Assembly (NCBI GenBank): GCA_004144185.1
Contig: SEFP01000002.1
Coordinates: forward strand, 620,001 to 684,000
From: Sphingobacteriales bacterium
GTDB taxonomy: Bacteria > Bacteroidota > Bacteroidia > Chitinophagales > Chitinophagaceae
Direction: 5' to 3'
Length of the DNA stretch: 64,000 bases
The notes under the pieces were generated by a model, which was not told where the DNA came from, did not search any database, and saw nothing but the letters and a program-made list of their open reading frames with translations. How positions within the stretch are numbered: the first letter of the stretch is position 1; every line of letters starts with the position of its first letter. Below, piece after piece: positions 63,973 through 64,000 of the stretch. Both the position numbers and the translations under genes were made by a program.

Positions 63973-64000
63973 CGACTTCCATCTGGCTGGGTTGGTTCCG

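Noticed and set aside
1-64000. Search for tRNA, rRNA, CRISPR arrays, insertion sequences and prophage
   Set aside because: No regular repeat-spacer array, transposase, integrase or clover-leaf-like sequence was recognised by eye; a covariance-model scan would be the decisive test.

Overview
The window looks like a chromosomal segment of a member of the Bacteroidota, probably of the Chitinophagales type. It carries an alternative complex III operon beside cytochrome c oxidase genes, type IX secretion (T9SS) C-terminal sorting domains, AMP nucleosidase, TPR histidine kinases and promoters of the TAnnTTTG (-7) class. No tRNA, rRNA, CRISPR array, transposase or phage gene was seen. The organism call is an inference from gene content.

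Layout. 1-11613 (minus strand) is a respiratory block transcribed right to left: actA-actB-actC-actD-actE-actF, then coxB and coxA, the last cut by the window edge. Together these encode a menaquinol:cytochrome c oxidoreductase and its partner terminal oxidase. 11937-20535 holds mostly housekeeping genes: an atypical SDR, a leucyl aminopeptidase, PdxA, a small crystallin J1-like protein, a DUF1800 protein and a divergent UvrA. 20646-21308 has two small envelope proteins. 21492-38732 is occupied by two giant paralogous secreted proteins (2416 and 3190 aa) made of Ig-like domains, glycine-rich segments, six-bladed NHL propellers and repeated F5/8-type domains. Half of those F5/8-type domains carry the fucose-binding signature of F-type lectins. 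Both proteins end in near-identical T9SS sorting tails. 39047-41658 encodes a TPR histidine kinase and a NarL/LuxR-type response regulator. 41762-50508 contains an MFS transporter, a queuosine-precursor transporter, a cupin, a lipoprotein, a duplicated-ATPase ABC protein, AMP nucleosidase, an orphan HSDR_N_2 protein and an S41 protease. 50655-63972 contains a BadF/GlcNAc-kinase-like protein, an OmpA-family porin, a polyprenyl synthase, the canonical UvrA, a T9SS metzincin protease, a lipoprotein, a copper P-type ATPase, TsaE and a LysE-type transporter.

Two signals stand out beyond the genes. First, an exact 16-bp inverted repeat, TAGGGG-CTAC-CCCCTA, occurs three times: just upstream of each giant-gene promoter and upstream of the kinase/regulator operon. 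This suggests a self-regulated two-component circuit controlling the giant lectin-like surface proteins. Second, the palindrome TTCCGGAA (core TCCGGA) is scattered over nearly the whole window at many times its chance frequency, inside and outside genes. It resembles the highly iterated palindromes of cyanobacteria.

Several start codons were chosen because a TAnnTTTG-like box lies 17-25 bases upstream. Predicted leaders are short and Shine-Dalgarno sites are generally not visible, as is usual for this phylum.
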